Below are positions 44,289 to 55,626 of a stretch of 64,000 nucleotides of DNA, piece after piece. Each line of letters opens with the position of its first letter. Position 1 is the stretch's first letter. Made by a program: the position numbers and the translations under genes. The DNA is from Kitagawia praeruptora (Eukaryota; Streptophyta; Magnoliopsida; Apiales; Apiaceae): positions 38,007,501 to 38,071,500 of the forward strand of contig CM075344.1 in the NCBI GenBank assembly GCA_037693485.1. Direction: 5' to 3'. Under the pieces are notes generated by a model that saw only the letters and a program-made list of their open reading frames with translations, did no database searches and was not told where the DNA came from.

Positions 44289-45967
44289 AAGTCTTCGAGT
44301 TCCGTAACTAAAGAGGATGGCTTTCTTTTTGAAGATATTATCAAAATGATATTGTTTTCCGTGAACAAGTTCTATACGGCTTGGTGCTTTACAAAAGCGT
44401 TTCATCCTGCTTTCTTTTCCACGGACGTCCGTCAAGATTTCAATATACACTAGTTTCTATTCTTTAGCATATAATACAAGGCTTTAGGCATATGAAAAAC
44501 TTGCACAATATACCTGTAAAAGAAGGAGAGGAATATTTTATAAAACTAGAAGTAAATGAAGTTTTAATGCAAAACTGTCTAATCACCAAATTTGTTAAAT
44601 TTTTCCTGTCAAGCACTTGTTTTCTTTCAATATTTTACAATTTTCAATGTATTTCATTTTTTTCTTTTTTTCTTTTTGCTAAATAATGTATTTCATTCAC
44701 TACTGAAAGAAAGAAAAAGAGTATACTATACGACTCATTTGCATCAACATACATATTAAATCATGTACTTGGCTTTAAATTATTTTCTTATCTTAATTAG
44801 AAACACTTCTAAATACATCTAGTGCTTGAGAAATGAATAGTTGTTGGAAATATACTACTATTCTAGTTCAATCATATCCGCTAGTGGCAAGCAAGAAGAG
44901 CCTAACCCTAGATCTGTGCATCTCTGATTTTCTACACAAAACCTTGTGACATACACCTGTATCTATACCTTTAATTCTTCACTACCTTTTTATATTTTCA
45001 GATCCTTACTTTTTACTATTATATTCTCTCTCCGCATCTCTCTCCCCCTCTCCCTTCCTCTCTCCCTACATATGTCCTTGACTTGATGTTTGTGGATTAG
45101 GACTACATAATTCAGCAATACTATTTTACTTAGTTAATCAGAGCTGTTTTACCATAAATTTTGTTTGTAGTTCTTGCAACTCAATATAGTTCGTACATAT
45201 ACACAGTTATCAAGGAAGCATATCTCTCTTTTCTAGTTATGTCCAGTGTCCACTGATTGTGTTATTTTCTTGGGGTTTCTAAAGAATAAACAGAGATATG
45301 CAGCGGGGATAACATATTTAAGTATATATAAGTATGTTGACAGGATTATTACAAGACGTTTATAATTAAGTACTGATGAAGGGTGTCATTCATTGACATA
45401 AGAACAATAATAATAATTTGATTAGCCCCACAAAAGCTCAAATCAGACGAAAAGATGATGGGAGAATGTGAGATCAGAGTATGGGCTTTTGCTTTAATCC
45501 CTTTAACCTTTCAGCAGCATGCCCAGTCCTCTACACCTTGCCATTTTTTTGGTTATTTTCGGATCGAAAGGTTACTTTCTAAACTATATTATTATATTGC
45601 CTGTACAAAAAGCACTGCTTTTGTTGGAAAAAAAATAATTAAAATTTGTTGATTTAATGGGAATTATAGTTAAGCTTTTTTTCTCATGACGAAGACGATC
45701 ACCTTCGTTCAAATAAATGTCTCACTTTTCAAAATTAGCATTCTGGTTCTCTACATTTAATCCAACAAGGCAATAATTTTATGGATCATATTTTGAAGAA
45801 CCCTAGCTAGCTAGGAAACGTACGAATAGCTTTGTTAGAATTTCAGTTTCTTTTACAAAGAAAATTAATTAGTTGAACACGCCTATAAAGTACATTTGTC
45901 TTTTTGATCAGTGAAATGTCTTCTAGCAACTTCTTTAATGAAATCACAAATTCTTACTGTAGCATAT
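44289..45967. other. No gene seen
   Basis: AT-rich DNA with only short open frames and one CT-rich tract (about 45020-45070). No family recognised. Confidence 0.5.
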
Positions 45968-47006
45968 TGTTGGGTTTGCTCAGCAGGTCTTAACTCCACT
46001 TAGTATGATATTGTCCGCTTTGGACTAAACCCGCACGGATTTATTTTTGGGCAACTTCCAAAAGACCTCATACTAATGGAGTTAACTGACTCTTTATAAA
46101 CTAGTTATATGTCTCTTCCACAACCGATGTGGGACAACTCCTAACAATCTCCCGGCCCCTTCACACATCGGGCTCGACACCAGTTGATCTGCCACTATTC
46201 TGTGTGATCTGCTCCCCATGACCTATACTGGAAGTTTCTAGCTAGCTATCTGGCTCCCTTTAGGCCCATACTGCAAGGCCCATCTGCTCCCCCTTAAGCC
46301 CAACCTGGGATAGCCCATTTGTCTTTTTCCTTGATTCATTCTGGAAGCCCATCTGAGATTGTTCTGGATCGTTACAACCTTAGCTATGATACCACTTGTT
46401 GGGCTTGCTCAGCAGGCCTTAACTCCACATTAGTATGATATTGTCCGTTTTGGACTGAACCCGCACGGATTTATTTTTGGGCAACTCCCAAAAGACCTCA
46501 TACTAATGGAGTTAACTGACTCTTTATAAACTAGTTATATGTCTCTTCCACAACCGATGTGGGACAACTCCTAACAATCTCCCGGCTCCTTCACACATCG
46601 GGCTCGACACCAGTTGATCTGCCACTATTCTGTGTGATCTGCTCCCCATGACCTATACTGGAAGTTTCTAGCTAGCTATCTGGCTCCCTTTAGGCCCATA
46701 CTGCAAGGCCCATCTGCTCCCCCTTAAGCCCAACCTGGGATAGCCCATCTGTCTTTTTCCTTGATTCATTCTGGAAGCCCATCTGAGATTGTTCTGGATC
46801 GTTACAACCTTAGCTATGATACCACTTGTTGGGCTTGCTCAGCAGGCCTTAACTCCACATTAGTATGATATTGTCCGTTTTGGACTGAACCCGCACGGAT
46901 TTATTTTTGGGCAACTCCCAAAAGGCCTCATACTAATGGAGTTAACTGACTGTTTATAAACTAGCTATATGTCCCTTCCACAACCGATATGGGACAACTC
47001 CTAACA
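45968..47006 (-). mobile_element. TRIM with three LTRs and two internal domains
   Basis: Three LTR copies, A 45968-46146, B 46397-46576 and C 46827-47006 (179-180 bp), alternate with two 250-bp internal domains. The minus-strand LTR starts TGTTAGGAGTTGTCCCACAT, a well-known TRIM start, and ends AGCAAGCCCAACA. Both internal domains start with a TGGTATCATAGC primer site (iMet type, minus strand, two bases after the LTR) and end with a purine-rich GGAGCCGGGAGAT (GGGGCCGGGAGAT next to LTR A). The whole array has a single perfect CATAT target duplication (45963-45967 and 47007-47011), so it integrated once, or expanded after insertion. A minus-strand TATA (TTTATAAA, about 46108) lies in each LTR. 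No coding capacity. Confidence 0.93.
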
Positions 47007-47298
47007 CATATTACAATGAAATCATCCGTTTGTCCATCCTCGTCAGTCCGTCTCATGCAACATCTGAATTTGACCAAGAAATTGTGGTAGGACGACTCTG
47101 CTATCACATATAGCATAGTTTTTTTTTTTTTTTTGAAAACAGCAAAGTTAATAATTTTAGAAACAATTTTAATATAATACTAGATGATAATCTATGCTAA
47201 ATACGAGATGAAAAGAATTAATTTAAATTGATTATTTATGTATTATTTTGATTAATATTAATAATTTATGTTATTTATGTAATTCAATGGGTTATTGT
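47007..47298. other. AT-rich spacer, nothing seen
   Basis: Includes a poly-T run at about 47117-47134. No gene or repeat recognised. Confidence 0.5.
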
Positions 47299-48398
47299 TG
47301 TGACATAAAATTTTGGTTTGACAAATACGAAAATTGATTAGGGTTTAATAAAAATCTCAATTGCTCGACGACCAGAGTCTTGAATTTTGTCAAAATTTAC
47401 AGAGACTGCTTCCTTATCCAACGTGGACGAGGCTTCCAAAGCTTAAACGATTGCTCTTACTTTTCCCGAACTAATCAATCTTACAAGATGCCTACGTATC
47501 TCAAGTTACGTCGAGAATCAAGCCAACGTAATGTTAGTGATGTCATCATGCCTTTTAGCGCCCTCGCGGCGTTTTGATGTATAGAGCGGTGTCCAAAATG
47601 TTCTGTTGAGAATGAGGGGTCAGACCCTTTATATAGATGTTGAGAGTCTAAGAATTAGAGTAGAGGTAGGAGACTGGGTGAGTAAGTCACCTCCTTTGTG
47701 GAATTCTAAATCCTTTCTTGTAGGAGGTTGATTCCTTGTAAGATTGAGTGTCTTGGAGGCTACTCTTTTCAGAAGTTGCCTCTTATTTGGACACATTTAA
47801 TGGACTGTGTAATTAGCTTCTTTATTAATTAAGAAATTAATAAATAATTATAATTTTTTTTGCATCATAGTTTGATCTGCCTCTTCTTCGATCCGGAATT
47901 CTCAGCAAATCCTTGACTCCTCGAATACAATGTGATTTCACACCTGGCGAATTTTTCATTCTACCCCCTCTCATTAAGACCATAGAATGATTTTGGGCCT
48001 CATTAATTAGACTTCGTCTTTGGAACAATTTAGGTCTAATTATATCTCTAAGGTATTTTTTGGCTCACATCATTTTCCCCCAACTTCTGGGAAACTTCTC
48101 GAGTTTTTGTGAAAGTTATAACTGTCTTTCGCGATACTCGCGCGGGATCTATCTCAAATCCCCTGAGACTTATTTTTTCCTGTCTTAACTTTAGGATTTT
48201 TTTTGTGCACTAGTGTTTTACGGGTATCGTCTTGGTTGTAAAGTATGGAGCGACCTACACATTTAAGGCATTGTCTTAGATTGGTCTCTTAGTGGCTAGC
48301 TTTTACCATTTACGATTTTGGGTTTCGCCTTTGGACCAATTTAAGTCTAATTAATTCGACGTTAATTATGTTTTTAGGGTATTTTTTGGCCCACGTCA
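47299..48398 (-). mobile_element. Deletion derivative of an LTR retrotransposon
   Basis: On the minus strand a polypurine tract (AGTTGGGGGAAAA, 48073-48085) abuts an LTR that starts TGATGTGAGCCAAAAAATACC at 48072 and seems to end at about 47299 (TGTGACATAAAA on the plus strand). A second LTR start, TGACGTGGGCCAAAAAATACC, ends the block at 48398. It is followed by only about 80 bp of LTR-like sequence before internal DNA. Nearly all of the 5' LTR and internal region has therefore been deleted. Flanks ATTGT and ATTTT could be a decayed target duplication. Superfamily unknown. Confidence 0.65.
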
Positions 48399-48808
48399 AT
48401 TTTAAAAGAATTGTATTTCAACAACATTCAAAGATCTGAATCTAGAGGTGAAATCAATATAGAGATGAAATTTATTAATAAGACTAAGAATACAAAATAT
48501 ACATGATTATGATAAATACGCTATTTTGTAACTTAGTGGAATTATAATTACAGAATTGTAATTATTATAGAATTCTAACATTTTTATCATTTATAGTAAA
48601 AATAATATATAGAGTTCTAGGAGAAATAGAAATACAGGGGTGAAATCAAATTTGATAGCGAAGTACCAATTAAAATAAGATTTCACTTGTTAATAAAGGT
48701 TATAGATATAAGAGTTTAAATTTTAATAAATGACTCTAATATCATATATATTAAGAAAAACCATATTCGCAGGTGCAACAATCTTACGTTATGAATACAG
48801 GATCCATC
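48399..48808. repeat. AT-rich dispersed repeat (GGGGTGAAATC family)
   Basis: Contains CTAGAGGTGAAATCAATATAG, ACAGGGGTGAAATCAAAT and the ending TTAATAAAGGTTATAGAT, the same words as in 14915-15711. No coding frame. Confidence 0.55.
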
Positions 48809-49527
48809 TATTAGGAATAATTTATGAGTTGTAATGTTTAGAATAGAATTTACATATACTTCTTGTAATATCCTGATATTATAAAGGATTTAGCACTCTG
48901 TATAGGATATATGTGTTAGATAGTACTGTAGAGTTTAGTCAGGAACAGGGTGTCAAGGACTACATTTCAGGAGCTATGGTCAGATCTTGATCATACGGCA
49001 AGAAAAATCCTGATGGGATGTCGAGTCCTGATGCAATGTGAAATCCTGATATCAGATATACTGCTGATGATGTCATTATGGATGCTACAGAAACTGGAAA
49101 GTGCTATAAAACAGGATCGTTGTTTTGAAGAACAGCAAGGAGTTATCATGAAGGAAAGAGTTTACTATTGATGGAAACTATCAACTGAACGACAAAACAT
49201 TATCATGTATAGATTATTTCTTTCTGTTATTAGTTGATAGGAAGCATTATAAATACTCTCTCTATATCATTGTAAAAAAGGGTTGGTGTGTGAGCTTAGT
49301 TTGTAAGGTTTGTATTCGAGAGTTCGAAACAAACAGAGAGAAAGATTTGTATTGTCAACAGCTGCTAAAGGTATTTGTACACCTTTGGTAGAGTTTGTAC
49401 TTGATCTTATTAATACAAACAAGTTTGATTTATTCGTTTGTTCTTGTTTATTTAATCAAGCAAATATCATACACGATTACTTATACTTGTATTCAACCCC
49501 CCTTCTACAACTTTATTCGGATTAACA
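48809..49527 (+). mobile_element. Probable solo LTR, Copia-like
   Basis: Starts TATTAGGAATAATT (probably a decayed TGTTAGGA) and ends CGGATTAACA. A TATA box (TTATAAATACTC, about 49249) sits about two thirds of the way along, followed by a leader-like region and TTGTATTCAACCCCC, all typical of Copia LTRs in plus orientation. Flanks CCATC and TCATC match at four of five bases. No primer site or internal DNA follows. Confidence 0.7.
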
Positions 49528-49569
49528 TCATCCATGTTAGTGTATATACAAATGAGAGTCGACTCATGC

Positions 49570-50295
49570 TGTGGCGCCCCCGACCCTGGTTTGATTTCCT
49601 CTGGAAAGAAACCGGCCCGAGGGTCTGCCAAACTACATCTCAACCTGCTCTTCTTCTTATTCAGCTGCTTCTATGGAGATGGGGGAGTGGAGCTTCATCT
49701 ACTCCTCTCTTCTTCTCTTTCTTCTTCTCTCTTTATCTTCTTTCTCTCTCTTTTCCTCTCTTCTCTCTTTTTCTCTCTTTTTCTTTCCCTCTTTCTTCTC
49801 CATCCATGGCTGATTTTTATGGTGGAGATGGGTGGATAAAAGCTTATCTCCTTTTATAAATATCTAGCTCGCAAAAAGACCAAAATGCCCTTCTTTCTAC
49901 TACTTATCCATATTTCCATAATTTAATCTCTTTATTCCACTTATAATTGTTTTGATAAAACAATTATCCACTTACTTCTCAAAATAAATTCTACTTCTTA
50001 ACTTTATAAAATAAAGTTATCAAATCTCCTAAATCTCATATTTTCAATAATTACGAGTCCACTTGCAAATTTCCTGGAATTAAATCCTAAAAATCATCTG
50101 ACGTCAAATAATTAATATTTGACATAATAATTCCATCCTTAACCAATAAAAGAAAATATTCCTCAAAATCCACAATTTATCAATTCGATCTCTAAATTCT
50201 TCATTATCTCCAAAACGGTTCAAAATTTAACCGTAATAAATCTTATTCCCAATAAAATAATCAGAATTAATATTTTCGGAAATCGGGATGTTACA
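49570..50295 (-). mobile_element. Solo LTR with perfect TSD CATGC
   Basis: Plus-strand left end TGTGGCGCCCCCGACCCTGG, right end AAATCGGGATGTTACA, so the minus strand runs from TGTAACATCCCG to GGCGCCACA. CATGC flanks both ends (49565-49569 and 50296-50300). The 726-bp LTR contains a CT-rich block at about 49700-49800 and AT-rich sequence after it. The absence of internal DNA with an intact target duplication is the mark of LTR-LTR recombination. Probably Ty3/Gypsy from the terminal style. Confidence 0.88.
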
Positions 50296-50640
50296 CATGC
50301 TCTCTCCCTTTTCTCTTTTCTCTCTCCTCCTCTACTTTCCCAAAATCTCACCTCTTCACTCCAACTCTTCGTCTTCCCCAATCTCTCATCTTTACTTCAG
50401 CGTGTTTTTCTATGGATGGGGTGTTTATATCTCTTCTATATCTTTTCTCCTCTTCACTCTTTTACCCTTTTCTCCCCTCAATCTTTCTTGAATTTCACTG
50501 CCTAGAAGTCATGAATTCTTATAAGGAAAACCCTAGAATCTTGATTCTTGGTAACTCCAACTAATTTATCGAGACCCTTGCATGCGGAACAACAAGAACA
50601 ACTTCAATTTCTTGGAGAACACAATCAAGAAAGCAAATAG
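50296..50640. other. CT-rich leader-like sequence before the LINE-like fragment
   Basis: Pyrimidine-rich DNA (50300-50480) followed by mixed sequence. It may be the 5' region of the LINE-like element downstream. No frame recognised. Confidence 0.4.
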
Positions 50641-52010
50641 CAGGTGAATGGTGGTGCTCCGGTTGTAAATCTTGATTCATCTCAAGAATTGCAAAAAGAC
50701 CAGGTTTCTTGTAATCCTGTTTGTTTCTCTAATGTGTTAGACATAGCTCGTGTTGAGGATGCTATAACTAAGAGAGATGGTATTACTTATGTGAAACCAA
50801 GTATGGAATATTTACATTCATCATTATTAAATTGGGTTATTGTTGTTTTGCTCTACCTGAATATAATGTTTCCTTTATGTTTGAAGAGATCAGACTACAA
50901 GTTTTGAACATGTTTAGTTCTATGGAACTTTTGAATGTGTTTAACCACTTTGGAGGATTTTTAGTGTTTCGATTTCGGGATGGTTATGGAATGAACCAAG
51001 CCTTGCGTAATAGCCCTGCGAAAATTGGTAATTTTGAGTTTGAATTACAAGCATGGCATGAATACTTTTCAGTTATCAATGGTAATGATAGGGTGAGAGT
51101 TTGGGTTCATTTTCAACATGTTCATTTGGACTGTTAAAGGAATTTATCTAATAGGTCTAACTCTTGGGGTACCTATAGTTCTGTTAGTGATACTTATAAA
51201 GCTGCTGTTAGGAATGAGCCAACAAATGAAGCTTGTTTGTTGGTTGAAGTGGGAATCTTGGATTAGCCACAGAACTTTATCATTGTCAATGCGTATGTTG
51301 TTAAAAGAAAATTCAAGATTTTGGTATCCTTTGAGAGACCTTCCTTGTGTGGCTATTGTTGTTCTGCTCATAGTGGGGTTTGTGGGCTTTTGCTTGAGGA
51401 ATTTTCTGTGGATAGGGAGGACGCTCTACCTTTTAGGCTAACACATGAAGATTCCGATAGTCAGTATTAAGATACTATTCATTGATGATAGTGATATTGA
51501 GAGCTCAAGACAGAAGAATGTGGAATTCGAGTACGATGGGTTATATCAGCTCATGGATGCTGATGGTGGCTCAGATGATATTTCTGCTATGATAGATTTG
51601 CAGGTACCTGGTGAAACGGAAGATACTAGCTGGGATGTTTTGCTAGCACTTCCTAGGACATTAATTATGGTTTAGAGCATAAGGGAAGCCTGGACGTTAT
51701 GCCAAATCTAAGAAGAGCTAAACAGGACTGTGTTGCTGCAAATCAGAGCATCAATATAGAGGAAGAATACAAGTTAGGAGATGACATGTGGCAAAGCAGG
51801 TCGTTGATATTGCTTGGCACAATGATAATTCTCATAAAATTTTTGGTCATGCTATTGCTAATGTTGATCATGGAGCCAATGGAACTGATGGGACTTTAAA
51901 TGTCCGTGAAATAATAGGAGCTTGCGGAGTTGATGATACTGGGTTGAACAATTTCCCTTCTAATGCTGTTACGGTGGATGGGCATTAATTTGATGCTATT
52001 GGTGTTGGTG
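50641..52010 (+). pseudogene. LINE-type ORF1 (DUF4283-like) remnant
   Basis: Three frames must be combined. The first (50644 on) gives VVNLDSSQELQKDQ and DGITYVKPSMEYLHSSLLNW. The second (50832-51137) gives LNMFSSMELLNVFNHFGGFLVFRF, then NFEFELQAWHEYF and RVRVWVHFQHVHLD. This pattern (hydrophobic core, W, then a V-x-VWV strand) fits DUF4283, the RNA-binding-like region found in plant LINE ORF1 and related gag-like proteins. Stops at 51135 and 51265 follow, with LVEVGILD and a weak Cys/His cluster (CGYCCSAHSGVC) between and after them. Downstream acidic sequence (51441-51990) has further breaks. No endonuclease or reverse transcriptase follows. Assignment is by motif style only. Confidence 0.5.
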
Positions 52011-52859
52011 ACTCTGCTGCTCTAGCCTCTAAGAGAGTTGTTCTGTGATTGCTGGCCTGATCATTCCTATGATCATGGTCCAGGATGTGGTTAAGGGTTG
52101 ATGTAACCTTGCTTTTTTACATATTTATTAATCTTTTGTCTTTGACTTTTAATTTGTGATTCGTAATTATGAACTTTTCTTACAATGTATGGTTTTTAAG
52201 CATGACTTTCTCCCTCATGGGGTCGGATTTCCATTATGAATTCTCATTTTATTATATAAAAATCTAAATGCATTACAAAAAAAAGGATCCATAATTAAAT
52301 GCGGGATAAAAAAAATTATTCGAAGTTCAAACACTTAAAGACTTATACTTGCGCTAAAAATATAAAAGCAATCCTTCCCTCCATGATCGGAGGGTTAGAA
52401 AAAGTGAGCTTCAAAATTTTACACTACAATTAGTAGAGGTGATCATGTATCCATGACCTAATCTCTTTAGCTCCCCTGCAGATTTCGTCAAATTCATGGC
52501 ATTAAAGTACTTCATTGTCCAAATGTATTCTAATACTTGTTGATTATGGGTGAGCTTTTTTTCCAAGAATTATGCAAACATAGAACGTCCTTGCAAGAAA
52601 ATATACTTGACATGGACGAATTACGCACGTTTCGATCAATACATTAAATATTTTAGTACATGACTAGCAAGTGACTAGTGATACTCTCTAAATTACTTAA
52701 ATACTTAAATTTGTTCAACACTTGCAGAGAAAACGTAAATTGACATAATACAAATCAAAATATATTGGAGCTGATATCACCAACATTACTGATAAAGCTA
52801 CGATTGTCTCCTGCTTGTCATCTTTGTTGTCATGTGGTCCACAAGTTGCCAGTTGGACG
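52011..52859. other. No gene seen
   Basis: AT-rich DNA with short frames only. Confidence 0.5.
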
Positions 52860-53903
52860 AATTAGTTAGGAGAGTTTGTTACATTTCATTCTGTTATTAG
52901 TAATTGATGTAACTAGTATAAATAGCATGCAAGGCTGAACATTATATTTTGTACATTATTTCAGAAAGCTAGCTTAATGACAAAGCAATTCTTATCTTCT
53001 TCGTCTTCTTCATCTTGTATCATTTACATATAGTTACAAGAATGGAGTTTCAAGGTTAAAGTTACTGGTTTCTTTGATGATTAAGTCAAGATCTCTCTCT
53101 ACAATCTCTCTATGATATCTCTATTTCTCTGCAATTTCTTGCGCGACTCTGGATCTCTGAACCTCTAGATCTCTTTCGTCATAATCTTCATTGAATCAGG
53201 TGCCTTCGCTCAATTGTTCTTCCTTCATTGAGACATTTTCTGTAAAATATTTGTTCTCGAATTGTTGTGTTCTTAATTCTGTTCTTTTGCTTAATCTCTT
53301 TGCTAAACCTAAATACAACTCATGGCTTCATCACATAATACTAGATCATCCTTGCATCCAAATCAAAGATCCTTCTAGTATATACTTCATACATCCTTCA
53401 GATGCTAATTCTTCTCAACTTGTATCCATTAAATTCAGTGGAACTGGCTTTACTAATTGGAAACGATCAATGCTTTTGAGTTTATCTGCTAAAAACAAAT
53501 TAAGTTTTGTTGATGGAACTCTGACTAAACCTGTAACAACCACACCAGAAGGTAAAGCCTGGGAACGTTGTAATGATCTAGTTTGCTCATGGCTTTTGTA
53601 CAATTTGGATGATTCTATTGTTAAAAGTGTATTGTTTCTCAAGACTGCAAGAGAAATATGGTTAGATTTGGAAGAACGTTTTGGTTTTGCAAGTATGCTT
53701 CAAATGTATTCTCTAGAACAACAATTATCTGAAAGGAAACAAGGCACACAATCCATCTCTGATTTTTTCACCACTGTTAAGTTAGTTTGGGATTCTATGA
53801 ATGATATTAGTCCATTGCCTACTTGTACTTGTAACAATTGCACATGCAATTTGACTAAAAGGATTTCTGATATGCAACAAGAACAAAGGATAATTCAGTT
53901 CAT
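52860..53903 (+). mobile_element. 5' part of a Copia element (Ale-like), cut by a LARD insertion
   Basis: An LTR-like region with a TATA box (AGTATAAATAGC, about 52914) is followed by a leader and a gag start. The exact LTR borders and primer site are not clear. The element stops abruptly at 53903, where the LARD LTR begins. No pol region of matching type lies in the window. Confidence 0.55.
53324..53903 (+). pseudogene. gag: Copia gag N-terminal half, frameshifted and truncated
   Basis: The ATG at 53324 starts MASSHNTRSSLHPNQ, but this frame closes at a TAG near 53378. A frameshift near 53362 restores the family sequence DPSSIYFIHPSDANSSQLV. Then come SIKFSGTGFTNWKRSMLLSL, LSFVDGTLTKP, WERCNDLVCSWLLYNL and LKTAREIWLDLEERF. 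These are the Copia-type gag domains Retrotran_gag_3 and UBN2. An SDFFTTVKLVWDSM block and CTCNNCTC precede the break. After RIIQF the coding sequence passes into the LARD LTR at 53904. The downstream continuation is absent from the window. Not functional. Confidence 0.85.
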
Positions 53904-55479
53904 TGATAAATGGATTTCATATCCATTTAGAGCATTCCAATTTGGCTTAAATTGATTCACTTGGCCTCAAGTTTGTTGCGTTTTTGATGTGTTTTGTGTA
54001 GTTGTGCAGGTTTGTAAGAATGTCGATTATGGTTGATGCTTCCGTCGTTATTGGAGTTAAATTTGCGCAATGGAATGAAGGATGGCGTATTTCCCTAGGC
54101 TAACATGAAGATCATAACGCTTAAGAATTGAAGAAAGGGAAGTGGTAAAAGAATCGGAAGAGAAAACGGATGAGAAATGAGCAAATTGTGGAAAATTGGG
54201 ATTTTAGGGTATGTTGCGCAGTCTACACTGTTTTGGCCATATCTGGAGTTCTAGAAGTCCGTTTTGGACGATCTTACTGTCCACGCGAAGCTTGGGAGAT
54301 TTTCTACAAGAATAAAGCAAAATAAAAATTCTAGACAGAAAGAGCAGCGCAGGCAGCGCTCTCCAAGCGCAGGCAGCGCTCCAAAAAGCTCCAGAACAGA
54401 GAATCAAGCGCAGGCAGCGCTCCATCAAGCGCAGACAGCGCTCTGGCCGACCAGAAAAAGCTGATTTTTGACAGTTTTGCCCTTTTTCAAGTTCTAATTA
54501 TATTTCGGGCAGTTTTTAGTACCTTAATTGAATTCTAATCGTAATAGAAGGCAATTTCTTGCTGGGCAAGAATTATAGAGCTTATATAAACACATCCTAC
54601 CATTGTAATTTATAGAACCATTACATATTAATTACTTAGGTTTATTTGTATTTTTTCATACTTTGTTTTTATCATGGTTTCATCAGATCCCATGACGACG
54701 AGAGGTTCGATTATGAATTAATCGTTGTCATGGGATTCTAACGGATTTATTTATGGAGCTTTAGTATCTTGATGCTTTAAAGATCTATGTGTGATGTATA
54801 ATTGATATCCTCTTATGGTTATGCTTAATTGTTAGATGCGTAGCTAACATCTAATCTGTTAATCTCTTGTGAAGTGAAAGTGGATCTTGAGATTTAGAAC
54901 TTGTCATGCTAGCATAGGTTCATGATAGTTTATCAACATGATTCGTAGTATGAGATGAGTATACTTATATTGCCCTATGTGATCATTATGGATAACTTGC
55001 TCTTCAACCCTTATGTTTTCAAATTCTATAGACATATAGGGTCTAAGCATAATTGGTGTCTATTCATCTTCTATCTCTTTTGTGGATGTATGTTTAGTTT
55101 GGTATATGTATACTGAGAGGTAGCGTGTACTTGTTTCGTGTTGTCTGATCAGATATCATAACCATTGCATATAGTGATTAAAGGCGTCAGATCTAAGCAA
55201 AGTATTTGATGAAGTTAGGATTCCATGTTTTCTCTTACAGAAGTAATTCGATTCCAATTCTCGTTAGTTAGTTAATTCATTGGTTGTTAGTTACTTCTTA
55301 GTTAATTTAGTTTATTAAACCCAAAATTATTATTTGTCTTAGCAGTGAATAATAATCATACATTGTTGCATAGGTACATCTACTGAATTAAAACCATAAC
55401 CAGATCTCTGTGGGAACGAACTCGACTTATTCATATATTACTTGTGACCACGTACGCTTGCGTGATTTAGTGCAAACAA
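53904..55479 (+). repeat. LARD 5' LTR (1576 bp)
   Basis: Ends with the CACGTACGCTTGCGTG palindrome-containing stretch and GTGCAAACA, close to Athila-type LTR ends. It contains four hairpin-like 15-mers at 54346-54442. Confidence 0.75.
54346..54442. repeat. Four copies of hairpin 15-mer AGCGCAGGCAGCGCT
   Basis: At 54346-54360, 54366-54380, 54407-54421 and 54428-54442 (the last with one change, GG to GA). Each has 5-bp inverted arms, AGCGC and GCGCT. Confidence 0.9.
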
Positions 55480-55485
55480 GTTTTT

Positions 55486-55503
55486 GGCGCCGCTGCCGGG
55501 GAT
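55486..55503 (+). other. Primer-binding site TGGCGCCGCTGCCGGGGA
   Basis: Six bases after the LTR end; Athila-type primer site. It differs at one base from the usual TGGCGCCGTTGCC version. Confidence 0.85.
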
Positions 55504-55626
55504 CATCGGTGTTTTATTTTTGGTTTATGTGCTTGTCAATAGTGGTCTTTAGAGTTCACTGACTCGGATTTATTTTCTTACCTATTTTGTTTAGTTTGGT
55601 GTTTTCAGGTACTTGAGTGTTTGAAG

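Noticed and set aside
45968..47006. CRISPR-like or satellite repeat because three similar blocks are spaced regularly
   Set aside because: The blocks have TG...CA ends, primer sites, purine tracts and one outer target duplication, so they are TRIM LTRs. CRISPR arrays are not expected in a plant genome.
45968..47006. Cassandra (5S rRNA-containing TRIM)
   Set aside because: I found no 5S-like box A/box C sequence in the LTRs. The start TGTTAGGAGTTGTCCCACAT is of another TRIM family.
49395..49859. 154-codon plus-strand frame with Ser/Phe/Leu-rich C-terminus
   Set aside because: It crosses the boundary of two independent solo LTRs and a CT-rich tract, so it cannot be an ancestral gene.
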